A stretch of 64,000 bases of DNA from Bin55 sp965116055 (GCA_965116055.1 OZ220466.1:2046001-2110000), one strand, 5' to 3'. Numbered from the stretch's first letter, positions 27,539-37,701 are shown. The notes: generated from the sequence alone by a model not told the origin. Made by a program: numbers and translations.

Positions 27539-28446
27539 CTGTAGATTTCGGCGCTGCCTCGAAAACGCTTGTATTCCCACTGATATTGCGCTGGATCCAG
27601 TTTGATCATATGTTCGATAGCCAGATCAAGCGCTTGAATGGATTGCACTGCATCCGGAGAGTGTATCTCACCTGCAACTTCTCGAATGTGAATATCGAAA
27701 CCACTTTTACAACGTAATGCGACCATACAAAACACTGTCATGTCGTGCCGTTTAAGAAGTGCGTGAGGAAGCGTGCCGGTTTTGAGAGATCGGCCTAAAA
27801 ATTGCGACCAGACCCATTGCCCGTCCACTGGCACCTGATCGGGCAAGACCACAATAACGCCACCCGATTGAATGCGCTCAATGAGGGTACGCAAACCGGG
27901 TCGCGTAAGCGGGAGAAATTCACTGCCGAATCGACTTCGAAAACCCTTGATCAATTCCTCCAACTCGTAGAGACGACGTGGACTGTATAAGCATGAGAAT
28001 TTAGTGATCGGTTTCATGTACGTTGTAAGAAACTCCCAATTCCCAAAGTGCGGTAAAACCAAGAGAACTGCGCCGCGTTTCAAACCAGCGAGAAACGCTG
28101 CCTCGCCATGAACTTCTCGGATCCAGCGTCCAAGGCGACGGTAAGAACCAGTCCACACGATGGGCATTTCAAGCATACTGCACACAGTGTGTCGAAGACT
28201 GCATCGGACCAATGCGTCTTGCTCCGTTGACTGTAAATGACCGTAACAGTACTTGATATTCTGTCGCGTCGTTCGGACTGCACGCACGTCAGATCGATAG
28301 ACGAGATACGCCAGGCATTTCCCGATGGCACGAACCATGGCAAGCGGCAAACAAGCCAACAGCCTCAACAAAATTCGGATAGTTCGTACTGGGTAAGTTC
28401 GCCGCGTAGCTGCTGCCATAATGTGGATCAGATCGGGCTTTACCAC
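27535..28446 (-). CDS. LpxL/HtrB-family lysophospholipid (lipid A) acyltransferase
   Basis: A 303-residue acyltransferase of the LpxL/LpxM (HtrB) family that adds secondary acyl chains to lipid A on the cytoplasmic side of the inner membrane. LPHFGNWEF near residue 132 contains the HX4E catalytic motif, and GGVIVVLPDQVPVDG is the second conserved block. A hydrophobic N-terminal helix (IRILLRLLACLPLAMV) anchors it. It is evidence for an LPS outer membrane. The start is either GTG at 28446 or ATG at 28419, which would remove nine residues. Confidence 0.9.
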   Translation of the reverse strand: MVKPDLIHIMAAATRRTYPVRTIRILLRLLACLPLAMVRAIGKCLAYLVYRSDVRAVRTTRQNIKYCYGHLQSTEQDALVRCSLRHTVCSMLEMPIVWTGSYRRLGRWIREVHGEAAFLAGLKRGAVLLVLPHFGNWEFLTTYMKPITKFSCLYSPRRLYELEELIKGFRSRFGSEFLPLTRPGLRTLIERIQSGGVIVVLPDQVPVDGQWVWSQFLGRSLKTGTLPHALLKRHDMTVFCMVALRCKSGFDIHIREVAGEIHSPDAVQSIQALDLAIEHMIKLDPAQYQWEYKRFRGSAEIYS

Positions 28447-28618
28447 CGCCCTTGAAAAATACGTGCCGATTATTGACCTTGAATATCCGTTCCGTCAACA
28501 TGCGGGCAACTCATTGCCCATCCTGACTATATGAAATAGGCGAGCTGTTGAACTTGTCATCCGCAACCAAAAACGCGTCTTGTAAAACTACCTGACACGA
28601 TCCTAAAAATCCAAGACG

Positions 28619-29626
28619 ATGGTAAGTACCAAGTCAGTCGGCAATCAGTATGGACTACACAACGCCGACACGACCATTCGCGCCCGCTTCATTGATTACG
28701 GTGCAACAGTTACTAATTTGTGGTGCGTCGATCGCCATGGGCAGGTCGGGGATGTCTTGCTTGGATGCCCAACCCCTCAGGACTACGTAAAACCACACCC
28801 TCACTTTAACTGCCTCATCGGTCGTTACGCCAATCGCATGACGAACGCACAGTTCAGCCTTGATGGCGTTCAGCATCAGCTAGAAGCGAATATCCCTCCC
28901 CATCAATTACACGGCGGCAAACAAGGATTCGCAAATCGTTTGTGGATCGGACGACGCAATGGCAATACCGTACAGTTTGAACTGACAAGCGTCGATGGCG
29001 ACGCGGGCTTCCCTGGTGAAGTTAAGGTGGTCGCTATCTACACGCTTGAAGGCCATACGCTCCGCTTGGACATGTCGGCGACGACGACCAAACCAACGCC
29101 AATCAGCTTGACCGCACACCACTACTTTAATCTGAGTACGAAGCAAAGCTCCCACATCGGGGATCACGAATTAATGATCAATGCCAACAAGTACCTACCT
29201 GTTTCTAATCAACTAACGCAACTCGGACGTATTGAGGATGTACTGGATACGCCATTCGATTTTCGATCTGGAACGGATCTCGCCTCACGTCTTCAAGCAA
29301 GTCACCCGCAAGTTCAACTCGCTGATGGCATTGACCACACGTTTGTCATCCATGGCACTGGATTTCGTGAAGCCGCTACCGTGTATCACCGACCAAGCGG
29401 AAGGAAACTCACAGTGCATACAGATCAACCCGCTATGCAGCTTTACACATGCAATACACTTGACGCAGCTGGCAAAGACGGCGTTCGCTACGCTAAACAT
29501 CAAGGACTATGTTTAGAGACGCAACAATTTCCCGATGCGCCAAACCATCGTCATTACCCTAGCGCGATCTTACGTCCTGGCGAGGTTTGGCGAGGATCAA
29601 CCGCCTATACGTTCGAAGTCGAATAA
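28619..29626 (+). CDS. galM: Aldose 1-epimerase
   Basis: A 335-residue galactose mutarotase-like enzyme. RYANRMTNAQFSLDGV, then LTAHHYFNLS with the catalytic-acid His (about 175) and CLETQQFPDAPNH with the catalytic-base Glu (about 300) are the hallmarks. It interconverts alpha and beta anomers of aldohexoses. No signal peptide, so cytoplasmic. It stands alone, divergent from the LpxL-like gene and convergent with the deaminase gene with only seven bases between the stops. Confidence 0.94.
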   Translation: MVSTKSVGNQYGLHNADTTIRARFIDYGATVTNLWCVDRHGQVGDVLLGCPTPQDYVKPHPHFNCLIGRYANRMTNAQFSLDGVQHQLEANIPPHQLHGGKQGFANRLWIGRRNGNTVQFELTSVDGDAGFPGEVKVVAIYTLEGHTLRLDMSATTTKPTPISLTAHHYFNLSTKQSSHIGDHELMINANKYLPVSNQLTQLGRIEDVLDTPFDFRSGTDLASRLQASHPQVQLADGIDHTFVIHGTGFREAATVYHRPSGRKLTVHTDQPAMQLYTCNTLDAAGKDGVRYAKHQGLCLETQQFPDAPNHRHYPSAILRPGEVWRGSTAYTFEVE

Positions 29627-29633
29627 ACTCATC

Positions 29634-30599
29634 CTAAAGCCCATTGAATGACGCGTCGTGCGCATGCTGAACAAGCTCGCGAACGTCATTGCTTGACAAA
29701 TTCAAGGCGCGAATAATCCGCTCGAAGTTAGCATTCAAATAGCCACCGAAATAAGCAGGATCGTCCGAGTTCACAGTCGCCTTGATTCCAGCGTCAAGGA
29801 ATCGTTTTAACGGATGATTGCGAAGATCATCCACAACACACAAACGTACATTCGACAACGGACACATCGTCAATGGAATGCGATCCCGCGCAAGACGTTG
29901 CATCAACACCGGATCTTCAATTGCCCGATTGCCGTGATCAATGCGCTCTACGCCAAGATCGTCCAATGCACCCCATACGTATTCTGGTGGACCCTCTTCA
30001 CCTGCGTGTGCGACGAGGTGCAGCCCAAGGCTTCTTGCACGATCGAATAACGTACGGAAATTCTCCGGTGGGAAACCAACTTCAGTTGAAGCCAGGCCAA
30101 TGCCAACTATGTTCTCGTAATATGGTTCCAACTCGTCCAATGTTTGGAGCGCTTCGCGCTCCGGTCGATGCCGTAAAAACGTTGGAATCAAACGTAGCTC
30201 GAACCCTTTCGCTCGCCAGTCTGCAGAAGTTTCAATGCAGCCGTCCATGATTGCCTTAAGAGGCGTACCGGTCATTGCCAAACCCGCTTGCGCTTCAATG
30301 AACACCTCGGCGTGTTGAATGTTCTCCGCAACCGCATGTTCGCAGTAATCGTTTGCTAGTTCCGCATAGTCTTCAGTGGTCGCAAGACTATTGAACCCGA
30401 CCAAATAGACATTGATGAAATCCTGTAGACTGGTAAATTCGTACTTAGCGCGCAACTCTTCAATAGTCCGATAAGGTAAGCGCCGACCGTTGCGTTGGGC
30501 AAACTTGAAGATCAACTCAGGCTGCAACGCACCCTCAAGATGCATGTGCAACTCCGCTTTCGGTAACGACTTAGCGAGCTCGACAGATTCTTCTACCAC
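29634..30599 (-). CDS. Adenine/adenosine deaminase family protein
   Basis: A zinc aminohydrolase of the adenosine deaminase family. AELHMHLEG carries the first metal His pair, HAGEEGPPEYV the third His and catalytic Glu, IDHGNRA a conserved His, and VNSDDPAYFGGYL the catalytic Asp pair. The SDDPAYFGGY form is typical of the adenine deaminase (Aah1-like) subgroup rather than classical adenosine deaminase, so purine-base deamination is likely. The frame runs up to TTG 30644, overlapping the VOC gene; I prefer GTG at 30599, which gives the usual short lead-in, but no Shine-Dalgarno sequence decides it. Confidence 0.88.
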   Translation of the reverse strand: MVEESVELAKSLPKAELHMHLEGALQPELIFKFAQRNGRRLPYRTIEELRAKYEFTSLQDFINVYLVGFNSLATTEDYAELANDYCEHAVAENIQHAEVFIEAQAGLAMTGTPLKAIMDGCIETSADWRAKGFELRLIPTFLRHRPEREALQTLDELEPYYENIVGIGLASTEVGFPPENFRTLFDRARSLGLHLVAHAGEEGPPEYVWGALDDLGVERIDHGNRAIEDPVLMQRLARDRIPLTMCPLSNVRLCVVDDLRNHPLKRFLDAGIKATVNSDDPAYFGGYLNANFERIIRALNLSSNDVRELVQHAHDASFNGL

Positions 30600-30612
30600 G
30601 CCGCTATCTGAA

Positions 30613-31005
30613 CTATGACTCAGCCTTGCGCTGAGCAAATGCAATTAAGTTATCGCTTGGATCCTTGACGAAAGCCATATACTCGTATTCGCCGGCGATT
30701 CCAAAATGACCGTTGATGTCATGGTGGATGGCATGCGGTTGGCTAACAACCTCAACGCCTTTTGCCGCCACTTCCTCAATGGCTGCATCAATGTCGTCAA
30801 CTCGAAGGTAAATCACGGAATGACTGCTTGCGTCGTCGCCCTCCTCAAGCATGAGCCGCGTCCCAAACAAATCAATAAATGCGAGTTTCACGCCAGCATC
30901 AAAGGTCGCGATCAAAGGAAGATCAAGTACATCGCAATAAAAATCTCTGGCTGCGTCAAGATCACGAACCTGCATGCTCAGTTGGTGTAGCGCATTGATT
31001 TTCAA
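30613..31005 (-). CDS. VOC-family (glyoxalase/dioxygenase-like) protein
   Basis: A 130-residue single-module vicinal-oxygen-chelate protein: QLSMQVRDLDAARDFYCDVLDLPL at the start, here cited as family landmark only, then SVIYLRVDDIDAAIEEV and a terminal FVKDPSDNLIAF. The metal-ligand pattern (His near the N-terminus and Glu/His later) is compatible with glyoxalase-type enzymes, but the substrate is unknown. It starts with TTG preceded by AGGGGA. It lies directly upstream of the deaminase gene on the same strand. Confidence 0.87.
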   Translation of the reverse strand: MKINALHQLSMQVRDLDAARDFYCDVLDLPLIATFDAGVKLAFIDLFGTRLMLEEGDDASSHSVIYLRVDDIDAAIEEVAAKGVEVVSQPHAIHHDINGHFGIAGEYEYMAFVKDPSDNLIAFAQRKAES

Positions 31006-31041
31006 GTCGAAAAAATCCCCTGCTAACGATTCTGGTCGAGA

Positions 31042-32046
31042 TTAGCTCGTGAGCGCTTGAAAGAAATCTTCGCGATGCTCCTGTGGAATGGTGTCGTACG
31101 CTACTGACATGCGGTCAATAAGATCGCCGTAACGCTGCTTCAACATGCCAGCAAGATTCTGTGGTTCTTCAATAACGGCAAACTCGTTCAGGATGTCCTC
31201 GGTAATGAGATTACCCATCTCTTGCCACCTACCTTGTTTCGACATCGTATTCAATTCGCTCTGTAACTCGCCGGCACCAATGCTATCCAGCACTCCTTTG
31301 TACGCCGGTGTCGATCCATAAAACGCGATCTGTTGGCGAGTCGCGCCCTTAGCACGCTCCAAACCCTTTTCGTCGTTCGCCGTCACTACAAAGCACGGAT
31401 AACTGATTTCGAAATCTTCACGCTTTTTGCCTGCCTTTGCCCATCCCTTCTCTAACGCCGGTAAAGTGGTTTCCCGAAGATATTTCTGCGTGGTGAACGG
31501 GTGTACGATCAAACCGTCAGCTACTTCGGCAGCGACTTCAGTCATGAGCGGACCAACCGCTGCTAGAAAAACCCGCGGCGCACCATATTCGGTATTGTTT
31601 GGCGTAAAGAATGGTGTCATCAGTGAGTGGGTGTAGTACTTCCCTACAAAACTCAGCGGCTCTTTCTCATACCAACTTGCCCAAATGGCACGCAAGGCAA
31701 GAATGAATTCACGCATGCGCGGCGCAGGATGAGACCAGGGCATACTAAATCGTTTCGTGATGTGCGCTCGAATCTGAGATCCCAACCCTAGAATGAATCG
31801 GCCTTTCGAGACAGCATTCAAATCATGCGCAGTTGGAGCAAGCACCATGGGCGTCCGAGCAAAGGCCACAACGATGCTCGTCATAAGGTCCACATGGGAA
31901 GTGTGAAGCGCAGCTTGCGCCAACGGCAAAAAAGGATCGTGCGCGGTTTCAGCCGTTTGCAGACCGGTGTACCCGATAGATTCCATACGTGCCGCGTGTT
32001 CGCCGACACCAGCAAGATTGAAACCAATGCTCGCATCTACTTTCAT
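31042..32046 (-). CDS. LLM-class (F420/FMN) oxidoreductase, TIGR03617-like
   Basis: A 334-residue bacterial-luciferase-like monooxygenase/oxidoreductase. TAETAHDPFLPLAQAALHT and VSKGRFILGLGSQIRAHITKRF match the TIGR03617 F420-dependent branch, with GAPRVFLAAVGPLMTEVAAEVADGLI cited only as a landmark region near 190-215. It probably uses reduced F420 or FMNH2; which one cannot be told from sequence. ATG start. It is the first of a leftward run with the VOC and deaminase genes (37 bp gap). Confidence 0.9.
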   Translation of the reverse strand: MKVDASIGFNLAGVGEHAARMESIGYTGLQTAETAHDPFLPLAQAALHTSHVDLMTSIVVAFARTPMVLAPTAHDLNAVSKGRFILGLGSQIRAHITKRFSMPWSHPAPRMREFILALRAIWASWYEKEPLSFVGKYYTHSLMTPFFTPNNTEYGAPRVFLAAVGPLMTEVAAEVADGLIVHPFTTQKYLRETTLPALEKGWAKAGKKREDFEISYPCFVVTANDEKGLERAKGATRQQIAFYGSTPAYKGVLDSIGAGELQSELNTMSKQGRWQEMGNLITEDILNEFAVIEEPQNLAGMLKQRYGDLIDRMSVAYDTIPQEHREDFFQALTS

Positions 32047-32341
32047 ATCAATTTCCCCTCTTTCTTAAACGTGTTCTTAACGTTGAGATCGCCGCCGATG
32101 CTGCGAAGCGTGTCAAGACCTAACCACCTTGACGAGACGTATTGGAATTATCAATCGTTCTGTTCCGCCATAAGTAATTCACAGGTGGTATCACCGAACT
32201 CCTAGCAACGCATTCCTCGAATCTAGGACGCAACGAGCCATATCGAAATTCGGTTAACAAGAGACTATTTGATTCGCGTTATCAAAAAACGACAGCAAAG
32301 AAATGATTTGCCTAGTCATTCACGCGTGTGTTGATGAGAAG

Positions 32342-32965
32342 CTACTTTTGTGCGACGCAGATACCGTTGATGCTTGGCCCACCGTCGCGAAAGTGAACGA
32401 TTCTTGTCTGGGACTGATCTGTGTTCACCTTATGGATCGCATCGTGAGGCACATGCAATTGCTGTTTTTGTGCGTTGGTTAACCCTGCTAGTAAATCAAG
32501 AAGAACGCGAGTCGTGATTCCGTGGGTGACGAACGCAATGTCCGTATGGTCTCCTTCCGTCATGAATCGTAGGGCTTTCCTAACCCGCAGTTTCATATCG
32601 TTCACAGATTCGCCTGATGGAGGCGCGAACGATTCGTCTCTGGTGCACCATTGACGATATGCCGATTTTTGGCGCACTTCAATATCGTCAACACGTTGGC
32701 CTTCCCATTGACCCATATTGCACTCGCGTAAATTAGGATCAATATGCGTAGTAGCAGGGCAATATTCGCGAATGCCTTCCAAAGTCTGGCTAACACGCCC
32801 AAGATCTGATGCATATATCTTCAATACACCTTCACGCTTGAGCAACAATCCGTGACGACGTGCTTGTGCTTTACCGCGCTCGGTTAGTTCGGAATCACCC
32901 CACCCTTGCATCCGGCGTTCCACATTCCACTGCGTCTCTCCATGCCGTACAAGATAAATTTGCAA
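32342..32965 (-). CDS. Histidine phosphatase (phosphoglycerate-mutase-like)
   Basis: A 207-residue histidine phosphatase superfamily enzyme. The catalytic LVRHGETQWN is at residues 5-14, the partner Arg in YASDLGRVSQT, the Glu in NLRECNMGQWEG, and the second His in AFVTHGITTRV near 150. Substrates in this family range from phosphoglycerate to alpha-ribazole phosphate; none is indicated by context. ATG start; 12 bp separates it from the upstream LLM gene, implying one transcript. Confidence 0.93.
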   Translation of the reverse strand: MQIYLVRHGETQWNVERRMQGWGDSELTERGKAQARRHGLLLKREGVLKIYASDLGRVSQTLEGIREYCPATTHIDPNLRECNMGQWEGQRVDDIEVRQKSAYRQWCTRDESFAPPSGESVNDMKLRVRKALRFMTEGDHTDIAFVTHGITTRVLLDLLAGLTNAQKQQLHVPHDAIHKVNTDQSQTRIVHFRDGGPSINGICVAQK

Positions 32966-32977
32966 TTAAAGATCCAG

Positions 32978-33985
32978 CTAATTGAAGCTAAATTGATCCT
33001 GCGTGAACGCGCTCAGCGTCATCATCGCCTCGTCAATGCTCAGTTTTCCAACGGGCGCCACGATACTTGTAGTGATACCATCATGTGCATGTTGCTTGAT
33101 GCGCGTACGTACTTCATCGGGTGTGCCGATGACCCCAATCGCATCCACTAAGTCGTCATGAAACGCCGCCGCGGTTCGTGCACGATCGCGCGTACGCCAA
33201 CCCTCCAGTAGATCATCGGCTTCATCTGGATAACCGCACCAACGCAAGAAATTGTTGTATACCGGATTGCCGAAATATGGAATGAACCAGCGTCGAAACT
33301 GCTCAATGCCTGCTTGTTTATCGTCGGTCACGATGGTGGCGAAACGATTAACGATTTCAATATCATCAAGTTTTTTATTGGCGCGGGCCGCACCGATTTC
33401 GACATGCTCCAGCATCTTCGACAAAGCCTTTCGCGGCCATAGATTAAAAATCACGCCGTCGCCTACCTCCGCAGCCATTTCAATCATTTTCGGTCGCAAC
33501 GCCGCCAGATAAATCGGCACGATGGGTTCGGATGGATCTTGCGAATAACCGCGACTGTAAACGGTTTTTAATTCGGTGAAATCTGTCTTTTCGCCTCGTA
33601 ATATGCTACGGACAACAATCGCAGTCTCCTTTACGCGGGTGAGCGGTTTTTCTAACTTTATGCCGTTGAAAGCTTGCAAGATAGCTTCACTTGACGATCC
33701 CAGTCCGAGGATAAATCGACCGGGTAGCGCTTGTCCAATGACATCAGCCGATGCCGCTAACACGGTTGGCGAGCGAGTATATACCGGCACAATCGCCATA
33801 CCTATACGCATGCGTTTGGCGTATGCCGCAATCGCAGCCGCAGTAGTCATACCATCCGGTGCGCCTGGATCGGAAAACCAGCCATCGTCAAAGCCATTAG
33901 CTTCAGCCCACTGCACAACGTGAATCGTATCGCGCAAAGATTGATTGATGGGAAGCGTGACGGCGATACGTTTTTTTAGAGTCAA
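32978..33985 (-). CDS. LLM-class flavin/F420-dependent oxidoreductase
   Basis: A 335-residue luciferase-like oxidoreductase. Landmarks are WAEANGFDDGWFSDPGAPDG near the N-terminus, LPGRFILGLGSSSEAILQAF around 95, PIYLAALRPKMIEMAAEVGDGVI around 180 (cited as regions), and VIGTPDEVRTRI near the C-terminus. The TIM-barrel layout and length fit the F420-dependent group. It is divergent in sequence from the other two LLM proteins here. Cofactor and substrate unknown. Confidence 0.9.
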   Translation of the reverse strand: MTLKKRIAVTLPINQSLRDTIHVVQWAEANGFDDGWFSDPGAPDGMTTAAAIAAYAKRMRIGMAIVPVYTRSPTVLAASADVIGQALPGRFILGLGSSSEAILQAFNGIKLEKPLTRVKETAIVVRSILRGEKTDFTELKTVYSRGYSQDPSEPIVPIYLAALRPKMIEMAAEVGDGVIFNLWPRKALSKMLEHVEIGAARANKKLDDIEIVNRFATIVTDDKQAGIEQFRRWFIPYFGNPVYNNFLRWCGYPDEADDLLEGWRTRDRARTAAAFHDDLVDAIGVIGTPDEVRTRIKQHAHDGITTSIVAPVGKLSIDEAMMTLSAFTQDQFSFN

Positions 33986-34058
33986 TTTATGAATGCATCA
34001 GTTAGTCATGGTTGCAGATAAAGTCTTTACGATCAAGGATCTAAATGATCATTCACTC

Positions 34059-34856
34059 TTATATTTGCTCGACCGATGCAATGCCTTGAGTTTCTTCAAG
34101 GCGCCGTTTCACTGTTTCGATCGGGTTGCGATAGTCCACTGTACCAAGGCCAAAATTCGTTAGCTTATAGCCGATCAACCGCTGTAACTTCTCCGGCATA
34201 TTGACCACAACTTCCGGCGGTACACCGATAAATTGATTTTCGCGCTGCTTGAGCCACGCGAGGTTGAAGTTTACGTTGATGGATCGGCGATACGAGTTTT
34301 GTGTCGAATTGCCACCACCACGGTGCCATAGTGCCCCGTCCCAAAGGAGGAGGGCTCCCGCGGGCATCTCTACTATCTCAGTAGGTTCATCTTGGTTCAC
34401 ACGATCAGTGCGCAAGTGACTCTGTGGTACCACTTCGGTCCCACCGTTCTCTACCGTAAACGGATCAAGTGCAATCAACGTATTCACGATGAGAGTCGGA
34501 TGCGGCCGTGGGATTGGATAGTGTCCGTCATCTTGATGCATATGTTGTCGTTGGTCGCCAGGTCCAGGTCGCATGGCGGCGACACCAGAGATTTGAAAAT
34601 CGGGACCTAATATTGCTTCGATCAATGCAAGAAGCTGATCGTTCACTAATACTTCATCAACCGCGCGGGTCTTTGCAAGCAGGTTATGTGTGTGAATCGT
34701 CTGTTGACCGAAGCCTTCTCTGTTGCGACTGCCGATGGCATCAAAGACCGAGGCAAGGCCTGTACAAAGATGTTGCACGGAAGAGCCGTTAAGAAAGTCC
34801 TCGACGACCGCATAGCCTCTTTCTCGTACTTGTTTGACGGTTCTTTCGATATCCAT
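34059..34856 (-). CDS. Phytanoyl-CoA dioxygenase (PhyH) family protein
   Basis: A 265-residue Fe(II)/2-oxoglutarate oxygenase. The metal triad is intact: HQD in the QHMHQDDGHY stretch (about 115-120), the distal His in LLWDGALWHRGGGN (about 180) and Arg in SYRRSINVNF. The C-terminal RENQFIGVPPEVV and LQRLIGYKL segments place it in the common bacterial PhyH subgroup that also includes the protein at 57583. Substrate unknown. ATG start; 73 bp upstream of the LLM gene on the same strand. Confidence 0.9.
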   Translation of the reverse strand: MDIERTVKQVRERGYAVVEDFLNGSSVQHLCTGLASVFDAIGSRNREGFGQQTIHTHNLLAKTRAVDEVLVNDQLLALIEAILGPDFQISGVAAMRPGPGDQRQHMHQDDGHYPIPRPHPTLIVNTLIALDPFTVENGGTEVVPQSHLRTDRVNQDEPTEIVEMPAGALLLWDGALWHRGGGNSTQNSYRRSINVNFNLAWLKQRENQFIGVPPEVVVNMPEKLQRLIGYKLTNFGLGTVDYRNPIETVKRRLEETQGIASVEQI

Positions 34857-35087
34857 TGAAGATTTGTGTTACACGAATATTGACTCAGGCAATTATCTAG
34901 GTAGGAGATTCAAAACGAGTGGCAGCAAGGTTCACGTGATTTTTATATATGGCACAACGTTTTCCTTTAAGTCAATGGCTGCCTATCGAAATCGTACGCG
35001 GAAGGGACACCACCGGCTCGATTTTGACGTACTCCTTGCCGCAATCGTTACTCAAGCTGCTTATGAAGCGTTCGGGGCACAGCACGA

Positions 35088-36749
35088 TTAAAACAGACCA
35101 CCGATTTCACCTTTGTTGTTGAGGGTGAAATCAGCAGCAGCAGGCCTACGAGGTAACCCGGGCATGGTCAAGACATTACCGCATATAGCAACCACGAAAC
35201 CCGCACCTGCTTTCAGCTGCACCTCCCGCACTGCGAGACGGTAGCCCATGGGTGCGCCTAATCGTTTTGGATCGCCAGAAAAACTATATTGAGTTTTTGC
35301 GATGCACACGGGTAGCGTGCTAAAGCCATGCTCTTCGAATCGACGCAATTCATCTAAGGTGTCATTCAAATAATCAACCCCGTCGGCTCGATAAACCTCT
35401 CTGGCGATCGTTTCGATTTTCGTGGTTAAGAGGTCTTCGTCCTGGTATAGCCAGCGAACCTTGCTAGTTCCACATGCCATGCTCGCAAGCACGGCTTCCG
35501 CAACTTGCTCCCCACCGGATCCGCCATCGCGCCAATGCGTCCCAATAACCCCTACACAACCGCTATTTCGAATAACCTTAAGCACGGTATTGAGCTCAGC
35601 CTCTGTATCCAGGTCGAATTGATTGATAGAAACGATTGGTTCAAAACCGTATTTACGCACGTTTTCGATGTGCCTGACAAGATTGACGGATCCACGCTCA
35701 ATCGCAGGAATATTTTCTCTCTGAAGATCATCCACGGTCACACCCCCGTGCATCTTCAATGCTCGAACCGTTGCCACGAGCACCACGGCGTCCGGTCGCA
35801 ATCCTGATTGCCGACACTTGATGTTGAAAAATTTCTCGGCCCCAAGATCTGCCCCAAACCCTGCCTCGGTGACAACGACATCGCTATACGCTAGCGCGAG
35901 ACGCGTCGCCAGGACTGAATTGCAACCGTGGGCGATATTCGCAAACGGCCCGCCATGGATAAACACGGGACTATGTTCAAGGGTCTGAACGAGATTAGGC
36001 ATTAATGCATCCTTCAGCAGCGCGCCAACAGCGCTTTTAGCTTCAAGTGCATCACAATTGATGAACGCGCCGGTCTTTGACGTGCCAATTGCAATAGCCC
36101 CTAGCCGATCTTGCAGGTCGCTTAAATCCTCTGCGAGACACAAGATCGCCATGATTTCCGACGCTGCTGAAATGTCGAAACCCGACCGACGCGTCACACC
36201 GCGTCGAATGCGCAAGTTAACCTCGCGTAGCGCACGATCGTTTAGATCTACCACACGCCGCCAATCAATGCGATTTAAATCAAGTTCAAGCCGGTTGCCC
36301 CAGTAGAGATGATTGTCGATCATGGATGCCAGCAAGTTGTGTGCTGCCGTTACAGCATGAATATCGCCAGTAAAGTGCAGGTTGATATCTTCCATCGGCG
36401 CCACTTGTGCTCGCCCACCTCCATGGGCACCGCCTTTCATACCGAAACTCGGCCCCAAAGATGGTTCCCGTAAACACGCGCTTGCGCGAACGCCGGCGAG
36501 GTTCAATGCATCCGTTAAACCTACTGTTGTGGTGGTTTTGCCTTCACCTGCTGGCGTCGGCGATACCCCAGTAACCAACACCAACTTACCTTGTTTGTCA
36601 GCATTACACAAGGGCGAAGGAGGCAATTGAAGTTTCGCTTTCGTCAATCCGTACAAGCTCAGGGATTCCGCCGAAATACCTAATTTCTCTTCTGCCACTT
36701 GAGCAACAGGCAGGAGATCAATCTGTCGAGCAATGTGCTGATCTAGCAT
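35088..36749 (-). CDS. fhs: Formate--tetrahydrofolate ligase
   Basis: A 553-residue ATP-dependent ligase producing 10-formyl-THF from formate and tetrahydrofolate. The P-loop TPAGEGKTTTTVGL at about 63-76, LREPSLGPSFGMKGGAHGGG, here cited by its two ends, and the terminal PAAADFTLNNKGEIGGLF region are diagnostic. Length is normal. AAGGGAAATAACTC precedes the ATG. It feeds one-carbon metabolism and could recycle formate from oxidative demethylation or from the oxygenases nearby (inference). It is monocistronic. Confidence 0.97.
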   Translation of the reverse strand: MLDQHIARQIDLLPVAQVAEEKLGISAESLSLYGLTKAKLQLPPSPLCNADKQGKLVLVTGVSPTPAGEGKTTTTVGLTDALNLAGVRASACLREPSLGPSFGMKGGAHGGGRAQVAPMEDINLHFTGDIHAVTAAHNLLASMIDNHLYWGNRLELDLNRIDWRRVVDLNDRALREVNLRIRRGVTRRSGFDISAASEIMAILCLAEDLSDLQDRLGAIAIGTSKTGAFINCDALEAKSAVGALLKDALMPNLVQTLEHSPVFIHGGPFANIAHGCNSVLATRLALAYSDVVVTEAGFGADLGAEKFFNIKCRQSGLRPDAVVLVATVRALKMHGGVTVDDLQRENIPAIERGSVNLVRHIENVRKYGFEPIVSINQFDLDTEAELNTVLKVIRNSGCVGVIGTHWRDGGSGGEQVAEAVLASMACGTSKVRWLYQDEDLLTTKIETIAREVYRADGVDYLNDTLDELRRFEEHGFSTLPVCIAKTQYSFSGDPKRLGAPMGYRLAVREVQLKAGAGFVVAICGNVLTMPGLPRRPAAADFTLNNKGEIGGLF

Positions 36750-37578
36750 GAGTTATTTCCCTTTGGCTTTGACTGGGCAAGCATGAAAGTATTCAGGATA
36801 CGCTTTTAACCAGACATTCTTACAAGAAGAACAACCTGATGTGGCGTGTGGATATAGGACATACCGATGTCAATGTGCGCTGCTCTCATGATCATGATCG
36901 GTTCCTTGATGGCGACATGTGCGCCACGAGCTCATATCAAACGGATAGCGACAACCAAATATTGGCCATACGCGTCAAGGCGAAATGACTTTAAACTGGC
37001 TCGCATGGGTTTCCCGGGATGACGGTGGGCACCTGCAGGCACTTTTATATCTATCGCTCCGTGGACTGCCTGGTAGCTGACGGAGCATATTTTTCTGCAA
37101 GTACGACTGCATGCTAGAGTACGATCACATGATGTCACCGACACGATACGGAGCCGTCATCTCAAGCAATTGCTAGATTGGACGGCGTAGGTTGCCTTCG
37201 TGACGAGCGATGCACACCGGAGTTACCCCACGCGTGGTGGCTTTCACGTTGTCGTATAAGACTCAATCCACGCAAATACGAATACACACGCGACAAGATT
37301 TGGTACCTTGATACCGTCAATCGGTGGCACTTACTGTAGACAAGCCTTAGGTACAGGTTGAACAATTGGATTAAGCCGAGTTCAAGAGCCTTATACCCTC
37401 ACCCAGGGTTCCTGGTAGCCATCGGTACTGTCATTGACGTTGTAGTTCATGGCTATGTAGTACCAAGTGTGAAAGTATTTGACCAATAATCAAGGCGACC
37501 CGTGAACATGTGGCATGTATGCCCATATCGATAAGGGCGCCGCCAGGTCATAAGATGTTGGTATTTTTTTGAACGCGG
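36750..37578. other. Long gene-free region (about 0.95 kb to the next start)
   Basis: No supported gene, RNA fold or repeat family is visible. Only short frames without family features occur on either strand. The left end should contain the fhs promoter. It may be decayed sequence or hold a small RNA that cannot be recognised by eye. Confidence 0.4.
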
Positions 37579-37606
37579 TTTGCAGAAAGGATTAGTCGTT
37601 TATACT
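37579..37606 (+). promoter_or_regulatory. Possible sigma-70 promoter for the secreted HELGH gene
   Basis: TTTGCA at 37579-37584 and TATACT at 37601-37606 are separated by 16 bp. The -10 is one base from consensus. About 95 bp of leader would precede the ATG at 37702. Confidence 0.35.
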
Positions 37607-37701
37607 AAGCGTTTCACGAAGCTAGTAGCGCTTGCACATCTCTGCCCACCCCATAGCTTCAATTAACTTCTATCCCCGATTATGAACTAGTAATTAAAGG
37701 A

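Noticed and set aside
34975..35091. Possible 38-residue protein (MAAYRNRTRKGHH...) between the PhyH gene and fhs
   Set aside because: No ribosome binding site, no family, and it overlaps the fhs stop on the other strand; chance is as likely.
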